DNA of 64,000 nt from Rhodoferax sp. Lineage in GTDB: Bacteria; Pseudomonadota; Gammaproteobacteria; Burkholderiales; Burkholderiaceae_C. Of this stretch, positions 50,237-61,073 are shown in pieces (position 1 is the first letter of the stretch; each line of letters begins with the position of its first letter). Position numbers and translations under genes: made by a program. Where the stretch lies: positions 186,001 through 250,000 of the forward strand of contig NZ_JAQTWL010000002.1 in the NCBI RefSeq assembly GCF_028689295.1, written 5' to 3'. The notes beneath the pieces were generated by a model. That model did no database searches. It saw only the letters and a program-made list of their open reading frames with translations, and was not told where the DNA came from.

Positions 50237-51353
50237 GCGCTACTGGCGTTGGCAGCGCCACAAACTGCCCCAGCGCCGCGCTTTGCTCCCCCAGGCCCAG
50301 CAGTTGCATCACGGCGTGCACCTGGGCACGTGTAACGCCGGGCTGCGGCGCCAGTCCCCAGAGATAGTCACGCAATTGGGCGTAATAGGCCAGATAGTTG
50401 CCACCAGCCTGGGGCGCTACCGTGCGCACCGACACCGGCACTGCCACGCCGGGTATGTTTTCCATGTGCAGCAGCTGGCCCGGCTGCGGATCCTGTCCCC
50501 AGTCGTGCAGGGCATCCAGATGCGGGCGCTGGCCAGCTTTCAGGGCGTCTTCTTGCACGTCGAGGCCAAATTTTTTGAAGCTGCCCTGGGTGCCGTGCAC
50601 AACCCAGCGTGGCCCTGGCTCGGCCACCAGCGTGCTAGCGTGCAGGATCACGCGCAGGCTGCCCTGCGGCCTGCCATAGCGCAGCACGGCATGAAACCAG
50701 TCGTTCACATGAGCGCTGTCGCGCAGCTCGGCTTGTTCCAGCAGTAGCGCATCAGGTTGGCCAAACAGCACCAGCGCCTGGTCCAGCAAATGCGGCCCCA
50801 GGTCCAGCCAGAGGCCGGAGCCGGGCAGATTTTGTTCGCGCCAGCGCGTCGGCACCATGGGGCGATAGCGGTCAAAGTGCGAATCCACCTGCACCACTCG
50901 GCCCAACTGGCCACTTTGGATAACCTGCTGCACGGACAGAAAATCGCTATCAAGGCGCCGGTTTTGGAAAACCGTGAGCACCTTGCCCCGTTGGCGCGCC
51001 AGGTCCAGCAGGGTTTCGGTCTGAGTCAGCGTCACGGTGCAGGGTTTGTCCACCACCACATGTTTGCCCGCCTGCAGCGCGGCCCGGGCCAATTCAAAAT
51101 GACTGTCGTTCGGGGTGGCGATCACCACCAAGTCGATGGCCGGGTCGGCCAGCGCGGCACCGGCCGCAGCCACGCAGGGCACGGCAGGCCAGTCGCGCTG
51201 CACCGCCTCGAACTGACGCGTCACGATGCAGGCCAGGAGCAGGCCGGGCACGCCGGCAATGAGCGGCGCATGAAAGATGCGGCCGGCGCTGCCGTAGCCG
51301 ATCAGTGCGACTTGCAGGGGCGCATGCCGATGGGGGTGTTGAGTTGATGGCAT
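50229..51353 (-). CDS. Gfo/Idh/MocA family oxidoreductase
   Basis: This 374-residue NAD(P)-dependent oxidoreductase has an N-terminal Rossmann fold (ALIGYGSAGRIFHAPLI), the VIATPNDSHFELA segment and the catalytic-type lysine-proline in VVVDKPCTVT. The C-terminal half has the mixed beta-sheet substrate domain. Members act on sugars, inositols or related polyols, and no specificity can be read. Starts at 51353 or 51362 (both ATG) are possible, with ATG 51401 further up. It is divergent from the acyltransferase gene with almost no gap. Confidence 0.85.
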   Translation of the reverse strand: MPSTQHPHRHAPLQVALIGYGSAGRIFHAPLIAGVPGLLLACIVTRQFEAVQRDWPAVPCVAAAGAALADPAIDLVVIATPNDSHFELARAALQAGKHVVVDKPCTVTLTQTETLLDLARQRGKVLTVFQNRRLDSDFLSVQQVIQSGQLGRVVQVDSHFDRYRPMVPTRWREQNLPGSGLWLDLGPHLLDQALVLFGQPDALLLEQAELRDSAHVNDWFHAVLRYGRPQGSLRVILHASTLVAEPGPRWVVHGTQGSFKKFGLDVQEDALKAGQRPHLDALHDWGQDPQPGQLLHMENIPGVAVPVSVRTVAPQAGGNYLAYYAQLRDYLWGLAPQPGVTRAQVHAVMQLLGLGEQSAALGQFVALPTPVALR

Positions 51354-51399
51354 GAGGTTCATGCCCGAATCATCACAGAAAATCGCGCACAATTTAGCC

Positions 51400-52302
51400 A
51401 TGCTTCACTTTTTGCCAGCACCGATCAACGGTGTCATTGCCAGCGCACTGATGCTGCTCAACATTTTGCTCTGGGTGCCTCTGTTGTTGATCACTGCCAT
51501 GATCAAGCTGGTGCTGCCCTTCAGGCGGGTGCGCTTGGCGGTTGACCCCTTGCTGCTGCGCATTGCGGAGGCCTGGATTGCCGGCAACAGTGGCTGGATG
51601 CGCCTGACGCAACCGCTGCAATGGGACGTAAGCGGCCTGCAGGACCTGAACCCGCGTCAGTGGTATCTGGTGATTTGCAACCACCAGTCATGGGTTGACA
51701 TTCTGGTATTGCAGCATGTGCTGAACCGGCGCATTCCCCTGCTCAAGTTTTTCCTGAAGAAGCAATTGATCTGGGTGCCCATCATGGGCCTGGCCTGGTG
51801 GGCGCTGGAGTTCCCGTTCATGCGCCGGCACAGCGAGGCATTTCTGCAAATGCATCCGGAAGAGCGCGGCAAGGACGCCGCCACCACTCGCGCCGCCTGC
51901 GAAAAATACGCGCTGGTGCCCACCAGCGTGATGAATTTTGTCGAGGGCACGCGCTTTACCCGGGCCAAACAACAACGCCAGCAGTCACCCTACCGGCATC
52001 TCCTCAAGCCCAAGGCCGGCGGCATCAGCCTGGCGCTGGACGCCATGGGCGAAAAATTTGGTGCGGTGCTCGACATCACCATTGCCTACCCGGATGGCAC
52101 GCCCAATTTCTGGCAGTTTTTGCAGGGTCGCGCGCCGCGGGTCATCGTGCAGGCTCGCACTCTGGCTGTTCCGCGGGTGGCTGCCAAGGCTGCAGGCGAC
52201 CCCTCGCAGGCTTTGCGCGAGTTGTGCCAGGTCTGGATCAATCAGTTATGGACCGACAAGGACGCCCTGCTGGACAAGCTTCTGACCAAAATAATTGAAT
52301 AA
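51400..52302 (+). CDS. PlsC-like 1-acylglycerol-3-phosphate acyltransferase family protein (YihG-like)
   Basis: The 300-residue membrane protein has two N-terminal hydrophobic segments and the acyltransferase blocks NHQSWVD (the NHxxxxD motif) and FVEGTRF, with a following KPKAGG-containing block. Long first-spacing and overall form match the YihG/LCLAT1-type subset, which transfers acyl chains in phospholipid synthesis. The ATG at 51400 gives MLHFLPAPINGVI; in-frame ATGs at 51352 and 51361 lie in the divergent gene's start region and are less likely. It is followed by a very AT-rich gap. Confidence 0.87.
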   Translation: MLHFLPAPINGVIASALMLLNILLWVPLLLITAMIKLVLPFRRVRLAVDPLLLRIAEAWIAGNSGWMRLTQPLQWDVSGLQDLNPRQWYLVICNHQSWVDILVLQHVLNRRIPLLKFFLKKQLIWVPIMGLAWWALEFPFMRRHSEAFLQMHPEERGKDAATTRAACEKYALVPTSVMNFVEGTRFTRAKQQRQQSPYRHLLKPKAGGISLALDAMGEKFGAVLDITIAYPDGTPNFWQFLQGRAPRVIVQARTLAVPRVAAKAAGDPSQALRELCQVWINQLWTDKDALLDKLLTKIIE

Positions 52303-52366
52303 TTTACTTCAATAATCCTATATAAAATATTGATTTAATTATATTTATGACAGATGAACAGTCGAA
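52303..52366. other. Very AT-rich gap between convergent genes
   Basis: About 64 bases, of which more than three quarters are A or T (TATATAAAATATTGATTTAA in the middle), separate the acyltransferase and MOSC genes. The base composition contrasts sharply with the GC-rich surroundings. No gene, hairpin with GC stem, or repeat arm was found. Confidence 0.5.
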
Positions 52367-52945
52367 TTAGCGCAGGTGCTTGAATAACTTGGCGCTGAAC
52401 ATTTCCGGGATGCCAAGCCGGCGCGGACCCGCCACCAGCTCAAAGACTTCACCGGCCTGCAGCATGCCGGGCACCTCAACAGCCAGGTAAAAACCGCAAC
52501 AGCCCTGCTGCGCCATCACCTTGCTCGCATGAGAAAAACCCATCGCGGCGTTGAACTTGTAACAGGGTTCGCGCGGTTGCGTCACACGCAAGGCACAGTG
52601 GGCAAATTGAAGCACGTCGCCAACCCACACTTCGCACTCGAGCAAACCCGCAAGGCTCAGGTTTTCACCCATGCTGCCCCAAGGCAGGCCATCGTCGAGG
52701 CCAGCCAGCCCGGCATCGGCACGGGCTTGTCGCCAGAATGGGTAGTGCTCGCTCGGGTAGGCATATACCGCTTTATCCAGGCCGCCATGCACCGACAGGT
52801 CGGCTTGCTCGTCGCCTGCCAGCCCCAGCGGCATCACCGCGACCTGCCCGATAGCAGCTTGTTTGTGAATGGCCGTGAGCACATTGCGTCCATGAATGCC
52901 GACACGCCGGGCGCTGCCGATTTGCAGACTTAAAAGTTGGGGCAT
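52367..52945 (-). CDS. MOSC domain protein (YiiM-like)
   Basis: The 192-residue protein is a MOSC domain, related to the C-terminal part of molybdenum cofactor sulfurases. It contains GDEQADLSVHGGLDKAVYAYP, MGENL and the cysteine in QPREPCYKFN. YiiM-like MOSC proteins take part in detoxifying N-hydroxylated bases using molybdenum cofactor. No partner gene is nearby. It is divergent from the lipase-like gene. Confidence 0.87.
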   Translation of the reverse strand: MPQLLSLQIGSARRVGIHGRNVLTAIHKQAAIGQVAVMPLGLAGDEQADLSVHGGLDKAVYAYPSEHYPFWRQARADAGLAGLDDGLPWGSMGENLSLAGLLECEVWVGDVLQFAHCALRVTQPREPCYKFNAAMGFSHASKVMAQQGCCGFYLAVEVPGMLQAGEVFELVAGPRRLGIPEMFSAKLFKHLR

Positions 52946-53032
52946 GGTAAAAACTTGCGGGTTGATTCGATCGGCCCGATGCCGCTACTGGCATACTCGA
53001 CGGACCGACACCCCATTATCAGGACACCGCCC

Positions 53033-53935
53033 ATGCTCGCCCGCTTACTGCGCCGCATTTACTTCTTTCAATTGCTGGTGGGCGGCATGCTGGGAATCTA
53101 TGTTGCGGATCGACTCGACCAAAGTGGGGCATCTGCACTGGCGCTCGTGTTTCTGTGCGCCCTGCTGCTGCCTCTGCTGCTGCAGTTGGCTGTGATCAGC
53201 ACGAGCATGATTCTGTCGCGGCCGAAACAGGCCGGAACCTTGTGGTGGCGGGCGTTTGGGGGTGAATTTTTGGCTGCCCTGCGAATTTTCTGGCTGCAAA
53301 TGCCCTTCGCTTCCGCGAAAACCGAAGTCTGGTTGCCAGACACCGCCCAGCGAACGCAGCCCTGGCGGGTGCCCGTGCTGCTGGTGCATGGCTACATTTC
53401 CAACTACCGGGTATGGGACAAAGTGGCACGGGCGCTGCACCATGCTGGCCATCCGGTGCTGGCCATCACCCTGGAACCACTCTTTGCCTCGATTGAGGAT
53501 TACACCCCGCAAATCCAGCAGGCCGTGCAGCAATTGAAGCAGGCAACCGGTGCCGCGCGGGTGACGCTGGTGGGTCACAGCATGGGAGGATTGGTCATAC
53601 GCGCCTGGCTGCGTCGGCATGGCAGCGCTGTGGTGGCCAAAATCATCACGCTGGGAACACCGCACCAAGGCACAAATAGTGCAGCCTGGCCGCTCACCAC
53701 CAATGTGGCACAAATGAATTGGCACAGCCCCTGGTTGCAAGCCCTGCAGGCCGCCGAAAGCCAAGCCACCCGGCAATTGATACACATTGCCTTGACCAGG
53801 CATGACAACATTGTTTATCCGCAGCGCGAGCAGGTGCTCGAAGGTGCTGCGGTTACCGAGTTCGAAGGCGTGGGACATCTGGAACTGTGTCTGGACGACC
53901 GTGTGATCCAGTGGCTGTTGCAAAAATTAGACTAA
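53033..53935 (+). CDS. Lipase-like alpha/beta hydrolase with N-terminal membrane segments
   Basis: The 300-residue protein begins with two hydrophobic segments (FFQLLVGGMLGIYVA and ALALVFLCALLLPLLLQLA) and continues as an alpha/beta hydrolase: oxyanion region LLVHGYISNYRVWDK, nucleophile GHSMGGL, TLGTPHQGT and histidine in GVGHLEL. It resembles triacylglycerol lipases of Burkholderiales but is membrane anchored. The ATG at 53033 is preferred; a longer frame from 52937 overlaps the divergent MOSC start. Substrate unknown. Confidence 0.82.
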   Translation: MLARLLRRIYFFQLLVGGMLGIYVADRLDQSGASALALVFLCALLLPLLLQLAVISTSMILSRPKQAGTLWWRAFGGEFLAALRIFWLQMPFASAKTEVWLPDTAQRTQPWRVPVLLVHGYISNYRVWDKVARALHHAGHPVLAITLEPLFASIEDYTPQIQQAVQQLKQATGAARVTLVGHSMGGLVIRAWLRRHGSAVVAKIITLGTPHQGTNSAAWPLTTNVAQMNWHSPWLQALQAAESQATRQLIHIALTRHDNIVYPQREQVLEGAAVTEFEGVGHLELCLDDRVIQWLLQKLD

Positions 53936-53961
53936 AGCTGCCTATTTCATGCCAGGATGGT

Positions 53962-53990
53962 TCTGATATGCCATGGCTCATCGCTATAAT
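53962..53990 (+). promoter_or_regulatory. Sigma-70 promoter candidate for rpsU
   Basis: A perfect -10 hexamer TATAAT at 53985-53990 lies 127 bp before the rpsU start; the -35 region about 17 bases upstream (TCTGAT at 53962) is weak. The remaining leader (53991-54116) has no recognisable structure. Confidence 0.45.
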
Positions 53991-54116
53991 CCATGGCTTT
54001 GCTGGCAAAACTCCGCTGCCTGATCAACTTTTAAGCGGGGAACTTCGTAAATTGTTGAGTTTCAGGCCCGATCTTCCCGAAACTGAACGTTTGCATATTT
54101 AGGATCTCTTGACGTA

Positions 54117-54329
54117 ATGACAACCATCCGTGTTAAAGACAACGAACCTTTTGACGTCGCGCTGCGTCGCTTCAAACGCACCATTGAAAAACTGGGTCTT
54201 CTGACCGACTTGCGCGCCCGCGAGTTCTACGAAAAACCCACTTCCGAGCGCAAGCGCAAGAAGGCTGCCGCCGTTAAACGCAATTACAAGCGCATTCGTG
54301 CCATGCAATTGCCCAAGAAGCTGTACTGA
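54117..54329 (+). CDS. rpsU: 30S ribosomal protein S21
   Basis: The 70-residue, lysine/arginine-rich protein is ribosomal protein S21, with the family's [21 protein letters not shown] start shortened here and the [15 protein letters not shown] segment. S21 helps initiation on the 30S subunit. It is followed by an intrinsic terminator and then yqeY, the order usual before dnaG-rpoD in proteobacteria; dnaG is not in the window because a convergent gene follows. Confidence 0.97.
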   Translation: MTTIRVKDNEPFDVALRRFKRTIEKLGLLTDLRAREFYEKPTSERKRKKAAAVKRNYKRIRAMQLPKKLY

Positions 54330-54368
54330 TCCTGTTGCTCTGACAGGGCTGTAACAGCCTCTTGCACA

Positions 54369-54401
54369 AGCTCGCCGGGGACGCTCAGGCGGGCTTTTTT
54401 T
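54369..54401 (+). terminator. Intrinsic terminator after rpsU
   Basis: AGCTCGCC (54369-54376) and GGCGGGCT (54388-54395) form an eight-base stem with one G-T pair and an 11-base loop, followed at once by a run of seven T. It should reduce transcription from rpsU into yqeY. Confidence 0.8.
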
Positions 54402-54431
54402 ATGCCCGAATCCATTCAAGGAGTATCGAAG

Positions 54432-54878
54432 ATGTCACTCAAAGACCAGGTGATCGAAGACATGAAAACCGCCATGCGCGCCAAGGACAGCGAGCGCCTG
54501 GGCACCATCCGCCTGCTGCTGGCAGCGGCCAAGCAGAAGGAAGTGGACGAGCGCGTGGTCCTGAGCAATGCCGACATGATCGCCATTGTGGACAAGCTCA
54601 TCAAACAGCGCAAGGACTCTGTGGAGGCCTTCACCAAGGCCCAGCGCATGGACCTGGCAGACAAGGAAAGTGCCGAAATCGTGGTGTTGCAAGCCTATTT
54701 GCCGCAGCGGCTGAATGCGCAAGAAGTCAGTGCGGCGGTGCAAGCCATCGTGACCAGTCTGGGCGCCAAAGGTCCCGGCGACATGGGCAAGGTGATGGCA
54801 GCCGTGAAGGCGCAACTGGCCGGCAAAGCCGACATGGCCATGGTGTCGAAAGCGGTCAAGATCGCGCTGGCAAGCTGA
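54432..54878 (+). CDS. GatB/YqeY domain protein
   Basis: The 148-residue YqeY-family protein is made of the helical GatB/YqeY domain that is the tRNA-binding tail of amidotransferase subunit GatB. Stand-alone function is not known. MSLKDQVIEDMKTAMRAKD is the usual beginning, and the ATG at 54432 has a good ribosome binding site (AAGGAGT at 54418). Longer frames run into the terminator. It is convergent with the DUF1631 gene. Confidence 0.92.
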   Translation: MSLKDQVIEDMKTAMRAKDSERLGTIRLLLAAAKQKEVDERVVLSNADMIAIVDKLIKQRKDSVEAFTKAQRMDLADKESAEIVVLQAYLPQRLNAQEVSAAVQAIVTSLGAKGPGDMGKVMAAVKAQLAGKADMAMVSKAVKIALAS

Positions 54879-54917
54879 GTCAGGCCCGCTCGGAGCGGCG
54901 CCGCATCCGGCGGGTCA

Positions 54918-57212
54918 TCACAGCCGGAGATCGAGGCTGTTGAGCATGGCGGTGTGAACCACCGCATCAAGTGCGCCATCCACCATGGATTGCTCGGAGA
55001 CCACCTGCAAAGCCTGGGTTGCCAGCAGCTTTTCGATCGACTCGCGCGCCATGGATCGCGTGCGACCATTTTGGTTGGTAAACAGGTACATGGTGTGTTG
55101 CGGGCTGATCCAGCTGAGCTGGGCGCGTTGCCAGACATCCTTGACACGTATTTCCACCCAAGTACCAACGGCCAGCTGCTCCAGATCAATACTGACGGGC
55201 ACCGGTTGGGTCTGGCTTGCCATGGGTATCACGGACTCCAGCAAGGGCGCACCTGGCTGATCATACTGATAGGCAGCAGCTTCGTCAGCCAGGTCCATGA
55301 AGCCGGAGGCCTGAACCTCGGCTGGTGCAACCCAGTGCTGACGTTTGCCGGGCGAATTGTTCCCCGGGTCTTGGCTTGGCAGTTCCGGCGCTCTGACGGC
55401 CGGGCTAAAGGCCTGTTGATGCAATTTCATCAACGAATCAAAAAACGCACTGGTTTTCAGGGTTGGGTAATCGATTAGCGCCAGACCCTCGCGCAGTTTT
55501 GACAGAAGACTGGCGACCTGTCGGGTCAGCCTGCCGACATCGCCACGGGTCAGCTCGGGCTGTGCGCTCCAAAGCAGAAAATTGACCAGGCTTTTGTATT
55601 CGCCAGGGTCCTCAACACCCTCGGAATTATCGAGTTCGACATAAGCCATGACCTGAGCCCACGGCCCGAGAATAAATTCTGCCACGGTGGCATGCACCCG
55701 CTTCATGTCGGGAATCCGCTCCAGGATGGCGACCATTTTTTCGGCCAGCAGGTTGCGCTCTTCGGCCCGGCTCAAGGCTTGCTTTGCCTGTTCAACGGTC
55801 TTGTTGGTGCCTTGCGATTGCTCTGACCACATGGCATTGAGATTTTTCAAGGCCAGCTCAAAAGGCTCGGCATTCTCAACGGGCATGCGCGACAAGGGGT
55901 TGACGTAGCGATGTAGCGACCTGATGAAAAGTGCGCATCCGGGCGCGTCAACCGCTTCAAAGGCCAGCCCGCGCTGAGTCAGTTCCTGGAGCAGGCGGCG
56001 TGCCGGATGGAGCTTGTTATTGAAAAAACGCACATCCACCTTCACCAATTGGAACAGGGCAGGCTCCAAATCTTCGATGACACGGCGGATGGGTTCGAGC
56101 AACCGGGGGTCTTGCACCAGGTTGTCAACCATCTGGCACATCACTTCAAAGCTCAGGACTTGCGCGGAAGTCTGGCACTTGCGGCGAAATTTTTGCCGGA
56201 TGGATTCCGGCTGGCCATCGGCATCAGAGACTGTTTGGTGGCGTTTTGGCAGGCGCGCCAAGACGTTGTCCACCTGGATCATGTTTTGCAAAGCCTCAAA
56301 GGCAACCGGAATCGTCGCGGCAAAGTCGGTGGTCGGCTCGTCGTCATCTTCGAGGGGACTCAGGTCAACGGTGCCCGAAAATTGCGTATCCACCTCGTCC
56401 GGAGCCAGCAGCTGCGGGGCAGGTGTCTGCGTCGCAAATAATTCATGCAAGCGGTGCAGCGTCAGCGCACCGGGCTGAGCTGGTGCTTCGACCGCATCAG
56501 CTTGCTGGCGCCTGAATTCAAACACGGGCTCAACAAGCGTTCTTTCGGGCGGCACCGTTTGGGCCAATGACAACGGAGTCACACCATAAGATTTGATTTT
56601 CTTTACCAGTAAGGCGTATGAGCCGTGCAAGGCTTTTCCCAAGGCTGCTGCCATGTGGTTCAACCAGATGATCCGCATGGACGTGGGCACGGCTGCATCG
56701 ACCATCAGCTGGTGCAGGACCTTCAGATAAATTTGCGGTCGCAAGGGATTGCGCTCCTGCTTGATGTGATCAAGTCCCTCCAAGGCGCTCATGTAGCCAT
56801 TAAGCTCGTTCAGCGAATCTTGCACCAGGAGTTGCACTGAACGCAGTACCCGTGCCATTTCAACCCGCTCCTGCACTTGGGTTTCATCCATCTGCTCCAA
56901 CTGGTCATGGTTCAATTCACCCAAAGCCAGTTCACCAAATTGGGAACTAATGGCATGCTTGCTCTGAAATACCTGCCGCAACTGGGCCGGGAATTGGGCG
57001 CAAAGGGCCGCCGCCCTGTTATCCAGCCATTGACAACTCAGGCGCAACTGATCGCGTTCGGGTTGCCCGGCAGCATGCGCAATTTCTGCGTCGAGCGAGC
57101 GCAATGCAGCATGAAACACCTCGCGCAACAAGCCCTCGCCATCACGCGCCGACTGCCCCAATGCAGCGCGAAACAAATTCAGGTAGTGTTCACTTCGAAC
57201 GGCGGCAGTCAC
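54918..57212 (-). CDS. DUF1631 family protein
   Basis: The 764-residue protein belongs to DUF1631, a large, mostly helical family of betaproteobacteria and gammaproteobacteria without an established function. Segments such as RPQIYLKVLHQLMVDAAVP, VQDPRLLEPIRRVIEDLEPAL and VEFILGPWAQVMAYVE-like AEFILGPWAQVMAYVEL are family hallmarks. The last 130 residues (VGTWVEIRVKDVWQRAQLSWI onward) look like a PilZ-type beta-barrel, so a role in cyclic-di-GMP signalling is possible, though the arginine motif of true PilZ domains is not clear. The start appears to be GTG at 57212, 23 bp after ettA. Confidence 0.85.
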   Translation of the reverse strand: MTAAVRSEHYLNLFRAALGQSARDGEGLLREVFHAALRSLDAEIAHAAGQPERDQLRLSCQWLDNRAAALCAQFPAQLRQVFQSKHAISSQFGELALGELNHDQLEQMDETQVQERVEMARVLRSVQLLVQDSLNELNGYMSALEGLDHIKQERNPLRPQIYLKVLHQLMVDAAVPTSMRIIWLNHMAAALGKALHGSYALLVKKIKSYGVTPLSLAQTVPPERTLVEPVFEFRRQQADAVEAPAQPGALTLHRLHELFATQTPAPQLLAPDEVDTQFSGTVDLSPLEDDDEPTTDFAATIPVAFEALQNMIQVDNVLARLPKRHQTVSDADGQPESIRQKFRRKCQTSAQVLSFEVMCQMVDNLVQDPRLLEPIRRVIEDLEPALFQLVKVDVRFFNNKLHPARRLLQELTQRGLAFEAVDAPGCALFIRSLHRYVNPLSRMPVENAEPFELALKNLNAMWSEQSQGTNKTVEQAKQALSRAEERNLLAEKMVAILERIPDMKRVHATVAEFILGPWAQVMAYVELDNSEGVEDPGEYKSLVNFLLWSAQPELTRGDVGRLTRQVASLLSKLREGLALIDYPTLKTSAFFDSLMKLHQQAFSPAVRAPELPSQDPGNNSPGKRQHWVAPAEVQASGFMDLADEAAAYQYDQPGAPLLESVIPMASQTQPVPVSIDLEQLAVGTWVEIRVKDVWQRAQLSWISPQHTMYLFTNQNGRTRSMARESIEKLLATQALQVVSEQSMVDGALDAVVHTAMLNSLDLRL

Positions 57213-57235
57213 TCTGTTGCTCGATTCGTCTTCTG

Positions 57236-58897
<1,662 letters not shown>

Positions 58898-59223
58898 GAG
58901 TCTATTGCATTCACATTAGGGATAAAGGTTGCATTATCGGTGCTCTCATCCACTCTGCGCGGTGAACGTTGTTGTGAAGCGATTTACCTGTACCAGGTTT
59001 CCGAAAAATGACAAAATTGTGCAGCAAATCAAGGCCAAGCCGAGAGCATGCGACAATACGCGGGCTTGCGGGGCTTCAGTTGCCTGCAAGACCAGCACCT
59101 TGCTGGGAACCCAGGTACTACACCGCGGTTCCATTTTTGATCCCATCTGCCTTTGACTGAACTGTCGCTACCCGCGCCAGAACAGGCCGATGCCCTGGCG
59201 CCCTGGATGGGGTGCACCTCTAA
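58898..59223. other. 326-bp divergent gap between ettA and the RNA helicase gene
   Basis: This gap serves two divergent genes. I see a GATAAT-like -10 hexamer for ettA (complement of 58933-58938) without a matching -35, and no clear promoter for the helicase. Two small open frames on either strand show no similarity and no ribosome binding site. Long leaders are common before cold-inducible helicase genes, so a structured 5' untranslated region is possible, but no stem with convincing arms was found. Confidence 0.5.
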
Positions 59224-61059
59224 ATGAAATTTGAAGAACTAAATCTGGCTCCGGCCATCATCAAAGCCGTGCTTGAGCAAGGCTACGAGACCCCCACGCC
59301 CATTCAGGCACAAGCCATTCCGGTGGTGCTGGCAGGCCTCGACCTGCTCGGCGGCGCCCAGACCGGCACCGGCAAAACGGCGGCCTTTGTGCTGCCCATG
59401 CTCAACAAGCTGATCGCATCAGAAGCACCGCGCAACAAGTTTGGTGGCATTGCCACCCGCGCTCTGGTGCTGACGCCGACACGCGAACTTGCCGCCCAGG
59501 TCGAGGAATCGGTGCAGACCTACGGCAAATATGTCGAACTCAGCTCGGCCGCCATTTTTGGCGGTGTCGGCATGAACCCGCAAATCAGCCGCATGAAAAA
59601 AGGCGTGGACATTCTGGTGGCCACCCCCGGGCGCCTGCTCGACCTGATGCAACAAGGCATGGTGGACCTGAGCCAGGTGCAGATCCTGGTGCTCGACGAG
59701 GCTGACCGCATGCTCGACATGGGCTTCATCCATGACGTGAAAAAAGTGCTGGCCGCCGTACCCAAACAAAAACAAAGCCTGCTGTTCTCGGCCACGTTCA
59801 GCGATGAGATCCGCGAACTCGCCGACACACTGCTGAAAAACCCGCAAAGCGTGCAGGTCACGCCGCGCAACACCACGGTGCAGCGCATCACCCAGCTGAT
59901 TCACCCGGTGGGTCGTGGCAAAAAGAAGGCATTGCTGGCGCACATCATCCAGGAAAAAAACTGGAGCCAGGTGCTGGTGTTCACCCGCACCAAATTCGGC
60001 GCCAACAACGTCGCCGAATACCTAGAGAAAAATGGCATCACGGCCATGGCCCTGCACGGCAACAAAAGCCAGGCAGCGCGCACGCAGGCGCTGGCCGGCT
60101 TCAAGAGCGGCGACATGCGTGCCCTGGTGGCCACCGACATTGCCGCGCGCGGCATCGACATCGACGACCTGCCGCACGTGGTCAATTACGACATTCCCAA
60201 TGTGACCGAAGATTACGTGCACCGCATTGGCCGCACCGGCCGCGCAGGCGCCGACGGCATGGCCGTGAACCTGGTAAGCCTGGACGAAGAAGGCTTCATG
60301 CAAGCCATCGAGCGCTATACCAAGCAGGACATTGCGGTGGAAATCATTCAGGAATTCATGCCCGAGCCGGGTGAGAAAGCCGAGCCCATCGCCATGGGCC
60401 GTCAAACCATCTGGGGCGGCGCCGGCAAACCACCGAGCCGCGATGTGATGCAGGCCGCGGCCAAAGCAGCACGCACTGAAATGCTGACCCGCGTGCGCGA
60501 GAGCAAAGGCCCGGGCGCAGCACGCAGCGGCGGCGGCGGCAGAGGCCCAGCACCAAGCGGCCGTGGTGGCAGCCGGGGTGGACGCAGTGGCGGCAGAAAT
60601 TCTGCTGGCGCAAGCGCATCTTATGGCGGTGAAGCGCGCAGCAACAACACCAGTGATGACAATTTCGGCAACGCAGGCGCGGGCCGCGAAGCCGAGCCGC
60701 GCAGCCACTTGTCAGCCGCCGAGCAAGCCGTGCGCGGTCCGGGTCAGCGCCAGGCGCGCGGCTATGGCGGCGGCAATGGTGGTGGTTATGGCGGCCCGGT
60801 TGATGCTGGTGCCGGACCCTCGCGCTCAGGCGCTGGCGGCCAACCCGACCCGATGCGCACCAGTGTGGACATGATGGCTGACCGCGGCCCACGCCGTGGC
60901 GGTTTTGGCGGCGGCAACCGCAACGCTGGCGGTGGTGGCGGTGGTGGCGGTGGTGGTGGCGGTGGTTTTGGCAGCGGCGGCCGACCGGGTGGTGCCGGCA
61001 GGCCGGGCGGCAATCGCCCGCGCAATGCCAGCGGCACCCGCGGGCAGTCTGGTCGTTAA
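59224..61059 (+). CDS. rhlE: DEAD-box ATP-dependent RNA helicase, RhlE type
   Basis: The 611-residue protein has all DEAD-box motifs: Q motif TPTPIQAQAIP, Walker A AQTGTGKT, PTRELA, DEAD in VLDEADRMLDMGF, SAT, and HRIGRTGRAG. After the core (about residue 400) comes a long glycine/arginine-rich tail with stretches such as RGGSRGGRSGGRN and an uninterrupted glycine run, likely an RNA-binding, disordered region. RhlE-like helicases remodel ribosomal precursors and act in cold adaptation and RNA decay. The tail is longer than in Escherichia coli RhlE. Confidence 0.93.
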   Translation: MKFEELNLAPAIIKAVLEQGYETPTPIQAQAIPVVLAGLDLLGGAQTGTGKTAAFVLPMLNKLIASEAPRNKFGGIATRALVLTPTRELAAQVEESVQTYGKYVELSSAAIFGGVGMNPQISRMKKGVDILVATPGRLLDLMQQGMVDLSQVQILVLDEADRMLDMGFIHDVKKVLAAVPKQKQSLLFSATFSDEIRELADTLLKNPQSVQVTPRNTTVQRITQLIHPVGRGKKKALLAHIIQEKNWSQVLVFTRTKFGANNVAEYLEKNGITAMALHGNKSQAARTQALAGFKSGDMRALVATDIAARGIDIDDLPHVVNYDIPNVTEDYVHRIGRTGRAGADGMAVNLVSLDEEGFMQAIERYTKQDIAVEIIQEFMPEPGEKAEPIAMGRQTIWGGAGKPPSRDVMQAAAKAARTEMLTRVRESKGPGAARSGGGGRGPAPSGRGGSRGGRSGGRNSAGASASYGGEARSNNTSDDNFGNAGAGREAEPRSHLSAAEQAVRGPGQRQARGYGGGNGGGYGGPVDAGAGPSRSGAGGQPDPMRTSVDMMADRGPRRGGFGGGNRNAGGGGGGGGGGGGGFGSGGRPGGAGRPGGNRPRNASGTRGQSGR

Positions 61060-61073
61060 ATTTTCTGTTGTAT

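Noticed and set aside
60920..60975. Short tandem GGTGGC-type repeats, looked at as a possible repeat array
   Set aside because: They encode the glycine-rich tail of the RNA helicase and are low-complexity coding sequence, without spacers of CRISPR type.
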